This document shows, piece after piece, positions 1 to 8,284 of a stretch of DNA of 40,311 nt (positions are counted from its first letter, which is position 1; each line of letters opens with the position of its first letter). The notes below the pieces were generated by a model. The model did not search any database, had not been told where the DNA came from, and saw only the letters and a program-made list of their open reading frames with translations. The position numbers were made by a program, and so were the translations under genes. Source of the DNA: Rhizobium alarense (lineage in GTDB: Bacteria > Pseudomonadota > Alphaproteobacteria > Rhizobiales > Rhizobiaceae); the NCBI RefSeq assembly GCF_021555155.1, contig NZ_JAKGBU010000016.1:1-40311 (forward strand), written 5' to 3'.

Positions 1-77
1 ATGAACTGCCAGATGATGCGCGTCATCTCGTCCCCGTCGAGCTCGACGACCGGATTGACGACCTTGATCTTTTGCAT
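1..77 (-). CDS. icd: NADP-dependent isocitrate dehydrogenase, N-terminal fragment
   Basis: Only the first 25 codons are inside the window; the gene runs off the left edge. The minus-strand translation begins [18 protein letters not shown] and continues TRIIWQF, the near-invariant start of the dimeric NADP isocitrate dehydrogenase of alphaproteobacteria. The enzyme oxidatively decarboxylates isocitrate to 2-oxoglutarate in the cytosolic TCA cycle. The ATG is the complement of 75-77. The catalytic core is outside the window, so identification rests on the N-terminus only, but that segment is highly characteristic. A promoter candidate lies 60-90 bases upstream. Confidence 0.9.
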   Translation of the reverse strand, partial: MQKIKVVNPVVELDGDEMTRIIWQF

Positions 78-136
78 AGGGAGAGCCTCGTTGTCTGAAG
101 GGGGCGAGCCCCGTTTCCTTGAATGAAACCGAACGG

Positions 137-164
137 GCTATAGCATTGCGACGCGGGAAGGCAA
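137..164 (-). promoter_or_regulatory. Candidate sigma-70 promoter for icd
   Basis: On the minus strand, TTGCCT (complement of 159-164) is followed after 16 bases by TATAGC (complement of 137-142). This would start transcription near 130, about 50 bases before the icd ATG. It is the most promoter-like match in the icd/283 intergenic gap. No separate plus-strand promoter for the next gene was recognised. Confidence 0.4.
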
Positions 165-282
165 AGCCGAGCAACGGCGGCGACGCGCATTTTCGGCGGG
201 CCGCGAATAGACGGCCGCAGCGACGCGTTTCCTCCCCGTCATCCCCTGCGCTGTCCGGCGCGAAACCCCTCGGGAGCCTGCC

Positions 283-852
283 ATGAAATTTGCCGCAAGC
301 GTTGCCGCGCTGATCGTTTCGCTGCCGTCGGCCGGGTTCTGCGCCGATGCCGCGGCGCCCGTCGGCGAGATCGTCGCGGCCGCGACCGTCAACTGGCAGG
401 AAATGGGGAGCGACATGGACACGCCGCCGGAATATCGCGACTATTTCAGCGCGGACTTCCTCGGCCGCGTCTACAGCCGGGACTTTGCGGAAAAGTACCG
501 CGCGGCGACGAACTATCCGGCCTATGACGAGGGCGACTCCCCCTTCGACTACGACCCGATCGTCGGGGGGCAGGACGGCTGCCCGCTGAAGGACGTGAAG
601 ACACAGACCGGCGTCGCCGAGGGCGGCGTGACGGCGGTCACGGTGTCGTTCGACAACACCCACTGCTTCGGCGAGCGCGCCGCGGACTGGACGCCGACGA
701 CGCTCGTCTTCACGGTGATCGAGGAGGCGGGCAGGGCCGTCGTCGACGACATCGACCGGCTGTTCTTTGTGGAGGGGGCCTCGCTCAAGGGCGAACTCGA
801 GCGGATCGTCACGGACGGCGCGGCGGCGGCGGCAGGCGGCACGGCGCAGTAA
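283..852 (+). CDS. Secreted protein of unknown function
   Basis: The product is 189 aa. Residues 1-21 form a classical Sec signal peptide: a Lys at position 3, a hydrophobic core, and a likely cleavage near GFCA/DAA. The mature part is acidic and rich in Tyr and Asp. It carries two Cys (in a DGCPL segment and a THCFGE segment) that could form a periplasmic disulfide. The mixed pattern of VTVSF and LVFTVIEE strands recalls DUF3828-like periplasmic proteins, but I cannot confirm that family. It lies divergent from icd and 72 bases before trmJ, so it may be monocistronic. The tail is Ala/Gly-rich. Confidence 0.7.
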   Translation: MKFAASVAALIVSLPSAGFCADAAAPVGEIVAAATVNWQEMGSDMDTPPEYRDYFSADFLGRVYSRDFAEKYRAATNYPAYDEGDSPFDYDPIVGGQDGCPLKDVKTQTGVAEGGVTAVTVSFDNTHCFGERAADWTPTTLVFTVIEEAGRAVVDDIDRLFFVEGASLKGELERIVTDGAAAAAGGTAQ

Positions 853-924
853 CGACGGCGCGGTTCTTCCCATTCCGTCGCAATTGTGCCAGTGAGGCCG
901 CACTTTGGAGCGGGACGAACGGGC

Positions 925-1764
925 ATGGCAGGCACGAACAGCGAGCGCGAGCTGATCGCCGAGGGACCGGCGATCATTCTGGTTCATCCGCAACTCGGCG
1001 AGAACATCGGCATGGTGGCGCGCGCCATGGCGAATTTCGGGCTGAGGGAGCTGAGGCTCGTCAATCCGCGCGACGGCTGGCCAAGCGAGAAGGCGATCTC
1101 GGCGGCGAGCAAGGCGGACCACATCATCGCGGCGACGCGGGTCTTCCCGTCGCTCGAGGCGGCGGTCGCCGACCTCAATTTCGTCTATGCCACCACGGCG
1201 CGCGACCGCTACGGCTACAAGGAGGTGCGCTCGCCGGTGGTGGCCGCCGAAACGCTGCGGGCCCGGTTTGGCGCGGGCGAGGCGGTCGGCATCCTGTTCG
1301 GCCGCGAGCGGACCGGGCTCACCAACGAGGAGATCGCGCTTGCCGACGAACTCGTGACCTTCCCGGTGAACCCGGCCTTCGCATCGCTGAACCTCGCCCA
1401 GGCCGTGCTCCTGATGAGCTACGAATGGATGAAGAGCGGGCTGGCCTCGCTGGAGAATACGCCGTTCCACGCGCTGCCGCAGCGTCCCGCCAGGAAGGAC
1501 GACCTGCAGGGGCTGTTCGACCATGTCGAGGAGGCGCTCGATGCCCGCGGCTACTTCCGCCCCGCCGCCAAAAAGCCGAAATTGATCGAGAACCTCCGGG
1601 CCGCGCTCACGCGTCCCTCCTTCACCGGCTCGGAAATCCAGGTCTTGCGCGGCATCATCTCCTGTCTCGATCGTTTCACCCGCGAGGCGCCGCGCGGCTC
1701 CGGCGCGCCAGCGCTCAACCGCACGCGGAACCGGCGTCCGAAGGTGCCCCGTGACGAGGGCTGA
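925..1764 (+). CDS. trmJ: tRNA (cytidine/uridine-2'-O-)-methyltransferase TrmJ
   Basis: This 279-aa SPOUT-class SAM-dependent methyltransferase is expected to 2'-O-methylate position 32 of several tRNAs. The three SpoU motifs are visible: [20 protein letters not shown] near the N-terminus, [15 protein letters not shown] in the middle, and [13 protein letters not shown] after it. The C-terminal extension beyond the SPOUT fold is as in TrmJ. An in-frame GTG at 886 would add 13 residues. The ATG at 925 is preferred because the conserved domain begins shortly after it and a GGAG lies upstream at 907-910. The last 14 bases overlap murI, indicating coupled translation. Confidence 0.9.
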   Translation: MAGTNSERELIAEGPAIILVHPQLGENIGMVARAMANFGLRELRLVNPRDGWPSEKAISAASKADHIIAATRVFPSLEAAVADLNFVYATTARDRYGYKEVRSPVVAAETLRARFGAGEAVGILFGRERTGLTNEEIALADELVTFPVNPAFASLNLAQAVLLMSYEWMKSGLASLENTPFHALPQRPARKDDLQGLFDHVEEALDARGYFRPAAKKPKLIENLRAALTRPSFTGSEIQVLRGIISCLDRFTREAPRGSGAPALNRTRNRRPKVPRDEG

Positions 1765-2560
1765 GGCGGCCGGCGCGGAGCGGGCGAAGCCGGTCCTCTT
1801 CTTCGACAGCGGCATCGGCGGCCTGACCGTGCTGCGCGAGGCGCGCGTGCTGATGCCGGAGCGCCACTTCACCTATGTCGCCGACGATGCCGGTTTTCCC
1901 TATGGCGGCTGGGAGGCGGCGGCGCTGAAGCGGCGCATCGTCGACCTTTTCGCCACGCTGCTTTCCGAGCACGACCCGGAGGTCTGCGTGATTGCCTGCA
2001 ACACGGCCTTCACGCTGGTCGGCGCGGACCTGCGCGCGGCCTTCCCGGACATGCGCTTCGTCGGCACCGTGCCGGCGATCAAGCCGGCGGCCGAGCGCAC
2101 GCGCTCCGGCCTCGTCTCGGTGCTCGCGACGCCCGGCACGGTGAAGCGCGCCTATACGCACGATCTCATCCAGTCCTTCGCCAGCCAGTGTCATGTCCGG
2201 CTTGTCGGCTCGGAAAACCTCGCCCGCATGGCGGAGGCCTATATCCGCGGCGAGACGCTTGCCGACGAGGCGGTGCTGACGGAGATCGCAGAATGCTTTG
2301 TCGAGAAGGACGGCCGCAGGACGGACATCGTCGTGCTCGCCTGCACGCACTATCCCTTCATCGGCAATGTCTTCCGGCGGCTGGCGCCCTGGCCGGTCGA
2401 CTGGCTCGATCCGGCCGAGGCGATCGCCCGCCAGGCCCGCCGCCTGGTGCCGCTTCTCGACGCACTCGGCCCGGGCGAGGACGTCGCGCTCTTCACCTCC
2501 GGCAAGCCGGACTTCGCGACGCGCCGGCTGATGCAGGGCTTTGGTCTGCGGGTTACGTGA
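1751..2560 (+). CDS. murI: Glutamate racemase
   Basis: This 269-aa cofactor-independent racemase interconverts L- and D-glutamate for peptidoglycan. Both catalytic cysteines are present in their motifs: C83 in IACNTA and C198 in LACTHYP. The N-terminal [14 protein letters not shown] segment contains the conserved Asp-Ser pair. The start is a GTG lying inside the 3' end of trmJ (14-base overlap), typical of translational coupling. No in-frame ATG occurs before the conserved domain. The length matches the family. Confidence 0.93.
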   Translation: MTRAEAAGAERAKPVLFFDSGIGGLTVLREARVLMPERHFTYVADDAGFPYGGWEAAALKRRIVDLFATLLSEHDPEVCVIACNTAFTLVGADLRAAFPDMRFVGTVPAIKPAAERTRSGLVSVLATPGTVKRAYTHDLIQSFASQCHVRLVGSENLARMAEAYIRGETLADEAVLTEIAECFVEKDGRRTDIVVLACTHYPFIGNVFRRLAPWPVDWLDPAEAIARQARRLVPLLDALGPGEDVALFTSGKPDFATRRLMQGFGLRVT

Positions 2561-2565
2561 GTGGG

Positions 2566-2593
2566 TTGCATGTACCACATTTGTTGCTACAAT
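2566..2593 (+). promoter_or_regulatory. tacAT promoter with overlapping inverted-repeat operator
   Basis: TTGCAT (2566-2571) and TACAAT (2588-2593) are separated by 16 bases, the best sigma-70 match in this part of the window. An imperfect inverted repeat, TGTACCA (2571-2577) and TGCTACA (2585-2591), covers the spacer and -10 box, with 6 of 7 positions paired. This is the expected placement for autorepression by the ribbon-helix-helix antitoxin encoded just downstream. The operator role is inferred. Confidence 0.6.
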
Positions 2594-2619
2594 ATCGGCA
2601 TTGAACGTGAGGAATGGCT

Positions 2620-2892
2620 ATGCATAAGGCTGAAGCGATCCGGGTTCGCGTCGATGCCGCGACGCTGGATCTCATGGAGCAGGCACGCGCCTACGTAAAA
2701 CTCGACAAGAGTAAATTCATCCGCGAAAGCATCCGCGAGAAGGCGACAGCAATCGTGGCCGATCGCGCGCGAACGCATTTCACTCCCAACGACTGGCGCT
2801 CGTTCTTCGCAATGATCGACAATCCGCCCGATCCGACGGACCGCATGCGCCGCGCCGTCGATACGCTGGATCGCATCGCTGGCGGTCGATGA
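2620..2892 (+). CDS. tacA: DUF1778 ribbon-helix-helix antitoxin (TacA-like)
   Basis: This 90-aa antitoxin of a type II system pairs with the downstream GNAT toxin. The N-terminal segment EAIRVRVDAATLDLMEQAR is the beta-strand and first helix of a ribbon-helix-helix DNA-binding fold. The C-terminal FTPNDWRSFFAMIDNPPDP stretch is the toxin-neutralising tail typical of DUF1778. Two ATGs lie close together, at 2614 and 2620. A GAGG at 2609-2612 is only one base from the first but seven from the second, so 2620 is preferred. The stop overlaps the toxin start as ATGA, giving tight coupling. It is probably autoregulated through the repeat at 2571-2591. Base composition looks less GC-rich than its neighbours. 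Confidence 0.88.
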   Translation: MHKAEAIRVRVDAATLDLMEQARAYVKLDKSKFIRESIREKATAIVADRARTHFTPNDWRSFFAMIDNPPDPTDRMRRAVDTLDRIAGGR

Positions 2893-3386
2893 GGTTCGAG
2901 CCGCTCGACGGCAAGCGCCATGACCGAAAGCAGTTCGACTGCGGCGTGCAGGCATTGAACGACTACGTCGCGCGCTTCGCGGGGCAGGATGCACGACGTG
3001 GACTGGCGCGTACCTGGGTTCTGGCAGACGAACGACGGATCATCGGCTACTATACGCTGAGCGCTCATTCCGTGCCGCGCGCCGGCATGCCGCCAAGTGT
3101 GTCGGCGGGCGTTTACGAGGAAATTCCCTTTCTACTGCTCGGGCGGCTTGCCGTCGATCTGGCGTTTCAGCGGCGGGGCTATGGCGATGCCTTGATCGCA
3201 CATGCTTTCCGATCGACGCGAGATGCTGCAGACCGTTTCGGAATTTTCGGCATGATCGTCGATGCAAAGGACGAAACGGCTGCCATCTACTACGAGGGGT
3301 TCGGTTTCCAACGCCTCGAGGGCGATCGCCGGCGGCTGATGTTGCCGATCGGTGCCATGGACCGTCTGCTTCTCCCTCAGTCCTGA
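2889..3386 (+). CDS. tacT: GNAT-family toxin acetyltransferase (TacT/AtaT-like)
   Basis: This 165-aa GCN5-related acetyltransferase belongs to the toxin family that acetylates the amino group of aminoacyl-tRNAs and blocks translation. Diagnostic segments are FDCGVQALNDYV near residue 16, GYYTLSAHS near 53, LLGRLAVD at 83-90, the acetyl-CoA-binding loop QRRGYG at 94-99, VDAKDETA at 124-131, and the tyrosine-containing YYEGFGF at 134-140. All elements of an active toxin appear intact. It overlaps tacA by four bases. The pair sits between murI and an unrelated ATPase gene, consistent with acquisition by transfer. The target tRNA cannot be read from the sequence. Confidence 0.9.
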   Translation: MRFEPLDGKRHDRKQFDCGVQALNDYVARFAGQDARRGLARTWVLADERRIIGYYTLSAHSVPRAGMPPSVSAGVYEEIPFLLLGRLAVDLAFQRRGYGDALIAHAFRSTRDAADRFGIFGMIVDAKDETAAIYYEGFGFQRLEGDRRRLMLPIGAMDRLLLPQS

Positions 3387-3508
3387 GTCCGGCCACTTCC
3401 CTGTGAGTTTCGCAACACGCGGGTCTGCAATCGGCTGCCCGTCGTGCTAGGTCTCCACGGTTTCCGGTGGCGGCCGGGCGAATCGGTTTGCGAAGCACGA
3501 GGGTCTGC

Positions 3509-5023
3509 ATGAAAGTCGGCATCGACATGGGGACGGCGCAGGGCGGCGCGCCGGCCAAGCTCGATATCGAGGAACTGCTGGCGACGCGCCTGCTGGTGCA
3601 GGGCAATTCCGGTTCCGGCAAGTCGCACCTGCTGCGCCGGCTGCTGGAGCAGTCCGCACCCTGGGTGCAGCAGGTCATCATCGATCCGGAGGGCGACTTC
3701 GTGACACTAGCGGACCGCTTCGGCCATGTCGTCGTCGACGGCGAGCGGACCGAGGCAGAGCTTGTCGGCATCGCGACGCGCATCCGCCAGCACCGCGTCT
3801 CCTGCGTGCTGTCGCTCGAGGGGCTGGAGGCGGACGAGCAGATGCGGGCTGCCGGCATCTTCCTGAACGGCCTGTTCGACGCCGACCGGGACCACTGGTA
3901 TCCGGTGCTCGTCGTCGTCGACGAGGCACAGCTCTTCGCGCCGTCGGTGGGCGGCGAAGTTTCGGAAGAAGCGCGAAAACTCTCGCTCGGTGCGATGACC
4001 AACCTGATGTGCCGCGGCCGCAAGCGCGGGCTTGCCGGCGTCATCGCCACGCAGCGTCTCGCCAAGCTCGCCAAGAACGTCGCGGCGGAGGCGTCGAACT
4101 TCCTGATGGGCCGCACCTTCCTCGACATCGACATGGCGCGCGCCGCCGACCTGCTCGGCATGGACCGCCGGCAGGCCGAGATGTTCCGCGACCTGCAGCG
4201 CGGGTCCTTCGTGGCGCTCGGGCCGGCACTGTCGCGCCGCCCGCTGCCGGTGACGATCGGCCCCGTCGAGACCTCGGCGCGCTCGACGAGCCCCAGGCTG
4301 ATGCCGCTGCCGGAGGCGCCCGCCGATGTCGAGGACCTGATCTTCACGCCCGATCCCGAGGAGCTCACCCGTCCCGTGGTCCGCCGCGCGCCGCCCGCGC
4401 CGCGGCCGACCACCGACATCCTCGCCGAACTGTCGCGTGCCCGGCCGGAACCGGCAGCGGAGCCGCAGGCGAGGGCGTCTGCGCCGGAGTTGTCGCCGGA
4501 AGAGCGGCAGGGCCTGCTCGACGGCGCGCTCGGCGAGATCCTCGAGCATCCCGACGCCGCCTTCCGGGCCGACGCCGAGCTCTACCAGGACTTTCTCGTG
4601 CGCTGCCGCATCCGCCGCATTCCCGGCGCGCCGCCGTCGCTGCGCGACTTCCGGCGGCAGATGGCCGTCGTGCGGTCCGGCGTCGACAGGGAGACGGCGG
4701 CGACCGAACTCTGGGGCCAGGCGCTCGACCTGTCGCGCGGTGTGACGGAGGATCTGCAGGGCGTCTTCCTGCTCGTCGCGCAGACGGCGCTGAGCGCGCG
4801 CGCCTGCCCGTCCGACGCGCAGATCGCCCGTGCCTACGGCACCCATTCCGCCCGGCGCGCGCGCCGGCTGCTCGGCTATTTCGAGGAGCAGGGGCTGATC
4901 GTCGTGCACAGCGACCCGGCCGGCCGGCGCATCGTCGCCTTTCCCGACCTCGGCTGCGAGACCGCGCCGGGTGCCGCGGATGCGGCCGAGGCCGAGGCGC
5001 CAGCCCGCGACGCCGCCGAATAG
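3509..5023 (+). CDS. HerA/DUF87-like P-loop ATPase
   Basis: This 504-aa ATP-binding protein of the FtsK-HerA superfamily has Walker A GNSGSGKS at 32-39, Walker B VLVVVDEAQ at 133-141, and the conserved CRGRKRGLAGVIATQR segment (arginine/sensor region) further on. Residues 250-330 are Pro/Ala-rich linker. The C-terminal 170 residues look like an independent helical or winged-helix domain with SDAQIARAYGTHSARRARRLLGYFEEQGL. No NurA nuclease or other known HerA partner is adjacent, so its role (DNA translocation or other) is open. The ATG at 3509 follows an AGGG at 3500-3503. A GTG at 3467 lacks a ribosome site. The gene ends 7 bases before the convergent DUF1810 gene. Confidence 0.75.
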   Translation: MKVGIDMGTAQGGAPAKLDIEELLATRLLVQGNSGSGKSHLLRRLLEQSAPWVQQVIIDPEGDFVTLADRFGHVVVDGERTEAELVGIATRIRQHRVSCVLSLEGLEADEQMRAAGIFLNGLFDADRDHWYPVLVVVDEAQLFAPSVGGEVSEEARKLSLGAMTNLMCRGRKRGLAGVIATQRLAKLAKNVAAEASNFLMGRTFLDIDMARAADLLGMDRRQAEMFRDLQRGSFVALGPALSRRPLPVTIGPVETSARSTSPRLMPLPEAPADVEDLIFTPDPEELTRPVVRRAPPAPRPTTDILAELSRARPEPAAEPQARASAPELSPEERQGLLDGALGEILEHPDAAFRADAELYQDFLVRCRIRRIPGAPPSLRDFRRQMAVVRSGVDRETAATELWGQALDLSRGVTEDLQGVFLLVAQTALSARACPSDAQIARAYGTHSARRARRLLGYFEEQGLIVVHSDPAGRRIVAFPDLGCETAPGAADAAEAEAPARDAAE

Positions 5024-5029
5024 CGCCGT

Positions 5030-5455
5030 TTACGCCCGGAGCAGCGCCAGCGTCCGGGCATCCGCCGCGCCGCGGTAATATTTCGCGAGAACGGCCTCGA
5101 ACGCTCCTTCGCCACCGGTTGTGTGCGAAAAAAGCGTCATCGAGGAGCGGAGCTTCAGGACGTCGGGAAAGCCGAAGATGTCCTCGGCGCTCCGGCCCTC
5201 GAGGTCGAGAAGGATGCCGCAGCATTCCCGGAGCCGGGTGCCAAGGAGCGGGTCGGCGAGATAGGCCCGGGCCTCGGCGACAGAGGACAGCGCGTAGTGC
5301 CGCGCCGTCTGGCTCGTGCCGAGGCCGGCGATCTGTGGGAAGACGAACCACATCCAGTGGCTCTCCTTGCGCCCGGCGCGAAGCTCCGCCAGAACGTCGG
5401 GATAGACCGGCTGCTGCGCCTTGACGAAACGCTCGAAATCAAAGGGGATGTCCAT
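5030..5455 (-). CDS. DUF1810 family protein
   Basis: This 141-aa protein has the hallmark DUF1810 segments: FERFVKAQQPVYPDVLAELRAG, SHWMWFVFPQIAGLG, and the SSVAEARAYLADPLLGTRL motif. Members are small soluble proteins of unconfirmed function, sometimes labelled calpastatin-like. MDIPFDFERF is chosen as the start because homology begins there. The frame stays open a further 67 codons upstream, but that part is basic and low in complexity and overlaps the rpsD promoter region. The 3' end is convergent with the HerA-like gene, with a 6-base gap and no clear terminator. Confidence 0.82.
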   Translation of the reverse strand: MDIPFDFERFVKAQQPVYPDVLAELRAGRKESHWMWFVFPQIAGLGTSQTARHYALSSVAEARAYLADPLLGTRLRECCGILLDLEGRSAEDIFGFPDVLKLRSSMTLFSHTTGGEGAFEAVLAKYYRGAADARTLALLRA

Positions 5456-5548
5456 CGGATTCTCCTCGGCTCCTGCGCACGCATCATACGGGCAAGGCCG
5501 ACGACCGGCCAATCCCATCTCCCGCCGGCGCTTCCGCCGGAAAGGCCG

Positions 5549-5577
5549 TTGACATTTGCGGCTTTCCCCTTTATTCC
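5549..5577 (+). promoter_or_regulatory. Candidate promoter for rpsD
   Basis: A consensus -35 TTGACA (5549-5554) is followed 16-17 bases later by TTATTC or TATTCC (5571-5577), a common rhizobial -10 form. It would give a leader of about 165 bases before rpsD. A second TTGACA at 5614-5619 lacks a -10 at proper spacing. No S4-binding leader structure could be identified by eye. Confidence 0.5.
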
Positions 5578-5749
5578 GCCGCCAACGCTGGGCAGAAATG
5601 TCCGGTGTTTCATTTGACATGTCCCGTGGTTTCTCCGGTCGCGTATCGTGAGACACCTGTCAGAACCCCTAAATCGGAGTTCAGAGGAGGGCGTGTTTCC
5701 TTGATCCGCGCCGGCAACGGTGCGGTGATATGTTTTGAAAGGAAATGCG

Positions 5750-6367
5750 ATGAGCAAGCGCGCTTCATCCAAGTACAAAATCGACCGCCGCATGGGCGAG
5801 AACATCTGGGGCCGCCCGAAGTCCCCGGTCAACCGCCGCGAATACGGCCCCGGCCAGCACGGCCAGCGCCGCAAGTCCAAGCTCTCCGACTTCGGCGTGC
5901 AGCTGCGCGCCAAGCAGAAGCTGAAGGGCTACTACGGCGATCTGCGCGAAAAGCAGTTCCGCGCGATCTACGAAGAAGCCAACCGCCGCAAGGGCGACAC
6001 GCCGGAGAACCTGATCGGCCTGCTCGAATCGCGCCTCGACGCGATCGTCTACCGCGCCAAGTTCGTACCGACGATCTTTGCTGCCCGCCAGTTCGTCAAC
6101 CACGGCCATGTCAAGGTCAACGGTGTGCGCGTCAACATCGGTTCCTACCGCTGCAAGGCCGGCGACGTGATCGAGGTCCGCGAGAAGTCCAAGCAGCTCG
6201 TATCGGTCCTGGAAGCCGTCCAGCTCGCCGAGCGTGACGTTCCGGACTATATCGAAGCCGACCACAACAAGATGGTTGCGACCTTCGTCCGCGTTCCGGG
6301 CCTGTCCGACGTGCCGTATCCGGTCGTCATGGAACCGAACCTGGTCATCGAATTCTACTCGCGCTAA
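5750..6367 (+). CDS. rpsD: 30S ribosomal protein S4
   Basis: This 205-aa primary 16S rRNA-binding protein nucleates 30S body assembly. It begins [21 protein letters not shown], matching alphaproteobacterial S4. The S4 RNA-binding domain occupies roughly 94-155 ([23 protein letters not shown]). It lacks the N-terminal zinc cysteines, as in related species. The ATG at 5750 has an AAGGA about eight bases upstream; an in-frame alternative start at 5735 is unsupported. Codon use is strongly biased toward C-ending codons, consistent with high expression. The gene stands alone with its own promoter and terminator. Confidence 0.97.
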   Translation: MSKRASSKYKIDRRMGENIWGRPKSPVNRREYGPGQHGQRRKSKLSDFGVQLRAKQKLKGYYGDLREKQFRAIYEEANRRKGDTPENLIGLLESRLDAIVYRAKFVPTIFAARQFVNHGHVKVNGVRVNIGSYRCKAGDVIEVREKSKQLVSVLEAVQLAERDVPDYIEADHNKMVATFVRVPGLSDVPYPVVMEPNLVIEFYSR

Positions 6368-6396
6368 TCGCGCGGGACCTCTTGCCAAAATTCCGG

Positions 6397-6427
6397 AAGC
6401 CGCCCAGAAACGGGCGGCTTTCTTGTT
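6397..6427 (+). terminator. Rho-independent terminator of rpsD
   Basis: A 9-bp perfect stem, AAGCCGCCC (6397-6405) and GGGCGGCTT (6412-6420), has a 6-base loop. It is followed by a T-rich tract (TCTTGTTTT) starting at 6421. It lies 30 bases after the rpsD stop. Confidence 0.85.
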
Positions 6428-6441
6428 TTCGGGAGTGCCGC

Positions 6442-7371
6442 ATGACGGATCTGCAGGCCATCGTCGACGACATCCACCGCGAGCTCGCGCCCCGCTTCGG
6501 GGAGGGCAAGGTGGCCGACTACATCCCGCAGCTCGCGCGCGTCGATCCGAAGCAGTTCGGCATGGCGGTGGTGACGGTCGACGGCGCCGTGCATCTGGCG
6601 GGGGAGGCGGAAAAGGCCTTCTCGATCCAGTCCATCTCGAAGGTCTTCACCCTGACGATCGCGCTCGGCAAACATGGCGAGGCGATCTGGAACCGCGTCG
6701 GCCGCGAGCCCTCCGGCTCGGCCTTCAATTCGATCGTCCAGCTCGAGCACGAGCACGGCAAGCCGCGCAACCCCTTCATCAATGCCGGCGCCATCGCCAT
6801 CACCGACCTCGTGCTCGCCGGCCACACGCCCAAGGAGGCGATCGGCGAGGTGCTGCGCTTCATGCGCTTCCTCGCCGACGAGGAGGACATCGTCATCGAC
6901 CGGGACGTGGCGCAGTCGGAGCAGGCGACGGGCTACCGCAACTTTGCGCTCGCCAATTTCATGCGCTCCTTCGAAAAGCTCAGCCATCCGGTGGAGCACG
7001 TGCTCGGCGTCTATTTCCACCAGTGCGCCATCGCGATGAGCTGCCGGCAACTCGCCAGGGCGGGCCTGTTCCTTGCCGCCAGCGGCACCAATCCGCTGAC
7101 CGGGCACCGGGTCGTGTCGCACATGCGGGCGCGGCGCATCAACGCGCTGATGCTGACCTGCGGCCACTATGACGGCTCCGGCGACTTCGCCTACCATGTC
7201 GGCCTGCCGGGCAAGAGCGGCGTCGGCGGCGGCATCCTCGCCGTCGCGCCCGGCAAGGCCTCGGTCGCCGTCTGGTCGCCCGGCCTCAACCGCAACGGCA
7301 ACTCGCTGCTCGGCTCGATCGCGCTCGAGATGCTGGCGAACCGCACCGGATGGTCGGTTTTTGCCGCTTGA
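6442..7371 (+). CDS. glsA: Glutaminase A
   Basis: This 309-aa enzyme hydrolyses L-glutamine to glutamate and ammonia and belongs to the serine-dependent beta-lactamase-like glutaminase family. The catalytic SxxK is seen as SISK at 64-67. Other family segments are [27 protein letters not shown], and the C-terminal [12 protein letters not shown] and [11 protein letters not shown]. The ATG at 6442 follows GGGAG at 6431-6435, which lies in the tail of the rpsD terminator region. No ankyrin or STAS extension is present, so it is the short bacterial form. ttcA follows 52 bases later on the same strand. Confidence 0.94.
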   Translation: MTDLQAIVDDIHRELAPRFGEGKVADYIPQLARVDPKQFGMAVVTVDGAVHLAGEAEKAFSIQSISKVFTLTIALGKHGEAIWNRVGREPSGSAFNSIVQLEHEHGKPRNPFINAGAIAITDLVLAGHTPKEAIGEVLRFMRFLADEEDIVIDRDVAQSEQATGYRNFALANFMRSFEKLSHPVEHVLGVYFHQCAIAMSCRQLARAGLFLAASGTNPLTGHRVVSHMRARRINALMLTCGHYDGSGDFAYHVGLPGKSGVGGGILAVAPGKASVAVWSPGLNRNGNSLLGSIALEMLANRTGWSVFAA

Positions 7372-7423
7372 TTGTACGGCCGGTTCCGGGCATGTGGACC
7401 GCGACGGCCTTCAGGATGACGAG

Positions 7424-8284
7424 ATGACGCTGGCACTGGAAACGACGGACGAGATCGAGGCGGATGCATCCCGCCATCCGCTCTTCGCCGACGCGCCGTC
7501 CTCCGTGTCCTTCAACAAGCTGCGCAAGCGCCTGCTCCGGCAGGTGCGGCAGGCGATCGACGATTTTTCGATGCTGAAGGGACAGGCACGCTGGCTCGTC
7601 GGCGTGTCCGGCGGCAAGGACAGCTACGGGCTGCTGGCGCTGCTGATGGATCTCAAGTGGCGCGGCCTGCTGCCGGTGGACCTCGTCGCCTGCAATCTCG
7701 ACCAGGGACAGCCGAATTTTCCGAAGCATGTGCTGCCCGACTATCTCTCGTCGATCGGCGTGAAGCACCGCATCGAATATCGCGACACCTATTCGATCGT
7801 GAAGGAGAAGGTGCCGGCGGGCGCCACCTATTGTTCGCTCTGCTCGCGGCTGCGGCGCGGCAACCTCTATCGCATCGCGCGGGAGGAGGGTTGTGACGCG
7901 CTGGTGCTCGGCCACCACCGCGAGGACATCCTCGAGACCTTCTTCATGAACTTCTTCCATGGCGGGCGGCTTGCGGCCATGCCGCCGAAGCTGCTGAACG
8001 ACGAGGGCGACGTGATGGTGCTGCGCCCGCTCGCCTATGCGGCGGAGGAGGACCTCGCGAAATTCGCCGCCGCCATGCGCTTTCCGATCATTCCCTGCGA
8101 CCTCTGCGGCTCGCAGGACGGCCTGCAGCGCAACGCCATGAAGGCAATGCTCGCCGACATCGAGACGCGCATGCCCGGCCGCAAGGACGCGATGCTGCGC
8201 GCGCTCGGCCACACGAACCCCTCGCATCTCCTCGACCCGAAACTTTTCGATTTCTCCTCCCTGGAAACGGCAGACCGAAAATGA
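7424..8284 (+). CDS. ttcA: tRNA 2-thiocytidine biosynthesis protein TtcA
   Basis: This 286-aa PP-loop ATPase thiolates cytidine 32 of tRNA using a [4Fe-4S] cluster. The PP-loop SGGKDS is at 62-67. Cysteine pairs C137/C140 (CSLC) and C225/C228 (CDLC) match the TtcA cluster-binding and sulfur-relay cysteines. [20 protein letters not shown] is a family signature. An AGGA at 7413-7416 supports the ATG at 7424. The stop overlaps the next start as ATGA, so the phosphatase-family gene is co-translated. TrmJ, which also modifies position 32, is encoded 6 kb away. Confidence 0.93.
   Translation: MTLALETTDEIEADASRHPLFADAPSSVSFNKLRKRLLRQVRQAIDDFSMLKGQARWLVGVSGGKDSYGLLALLMDLKWRGLLPVDLVACNLDQGQPNFPKHVLPDYLSSIGVKHRIEYRDTYSIVKEKVPAGATYCSLCSRLRRGNLYRIAREEGCDALVLGHHREDILETFFMNFFHGGRLAAMPPKLLNDEGDVMVLRPLAYAAEEDLAKFAAAMRFPIIPCDLCGSQDGLQRNAMKAMLADIETRMPGRKDAMLRALGHTNPSHLLDPKLFDFSSLETADRK

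Noticed and set aside
886-924. GTG start giving TrmJ 13 more residues
   Set aside because: No ribosome site and no homology in the extra residues. The ATG at 925 fits the family start better.
3040-4419. A 459-codon minus-strand frame over tacT and the ATPase gene
   Set aside because: Overlaps two real genes and is dominated by Ser/Arg, typical of an antisense frame in GC-rich DNA.
5614-5649. Second TTGACA upstream of rpsD as a promoter
   Set aside because: No -10 element at acceptable spacing. The closest TATCGT is 24 bases away.
5456-5656. N-terminal extension of the DUF1810 protein
   Set aside because: The 67 extra residues are basic and low in complexity, and the sequence overlaps the rpsD promoter. 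The DUF1810 homology starts at 5455.
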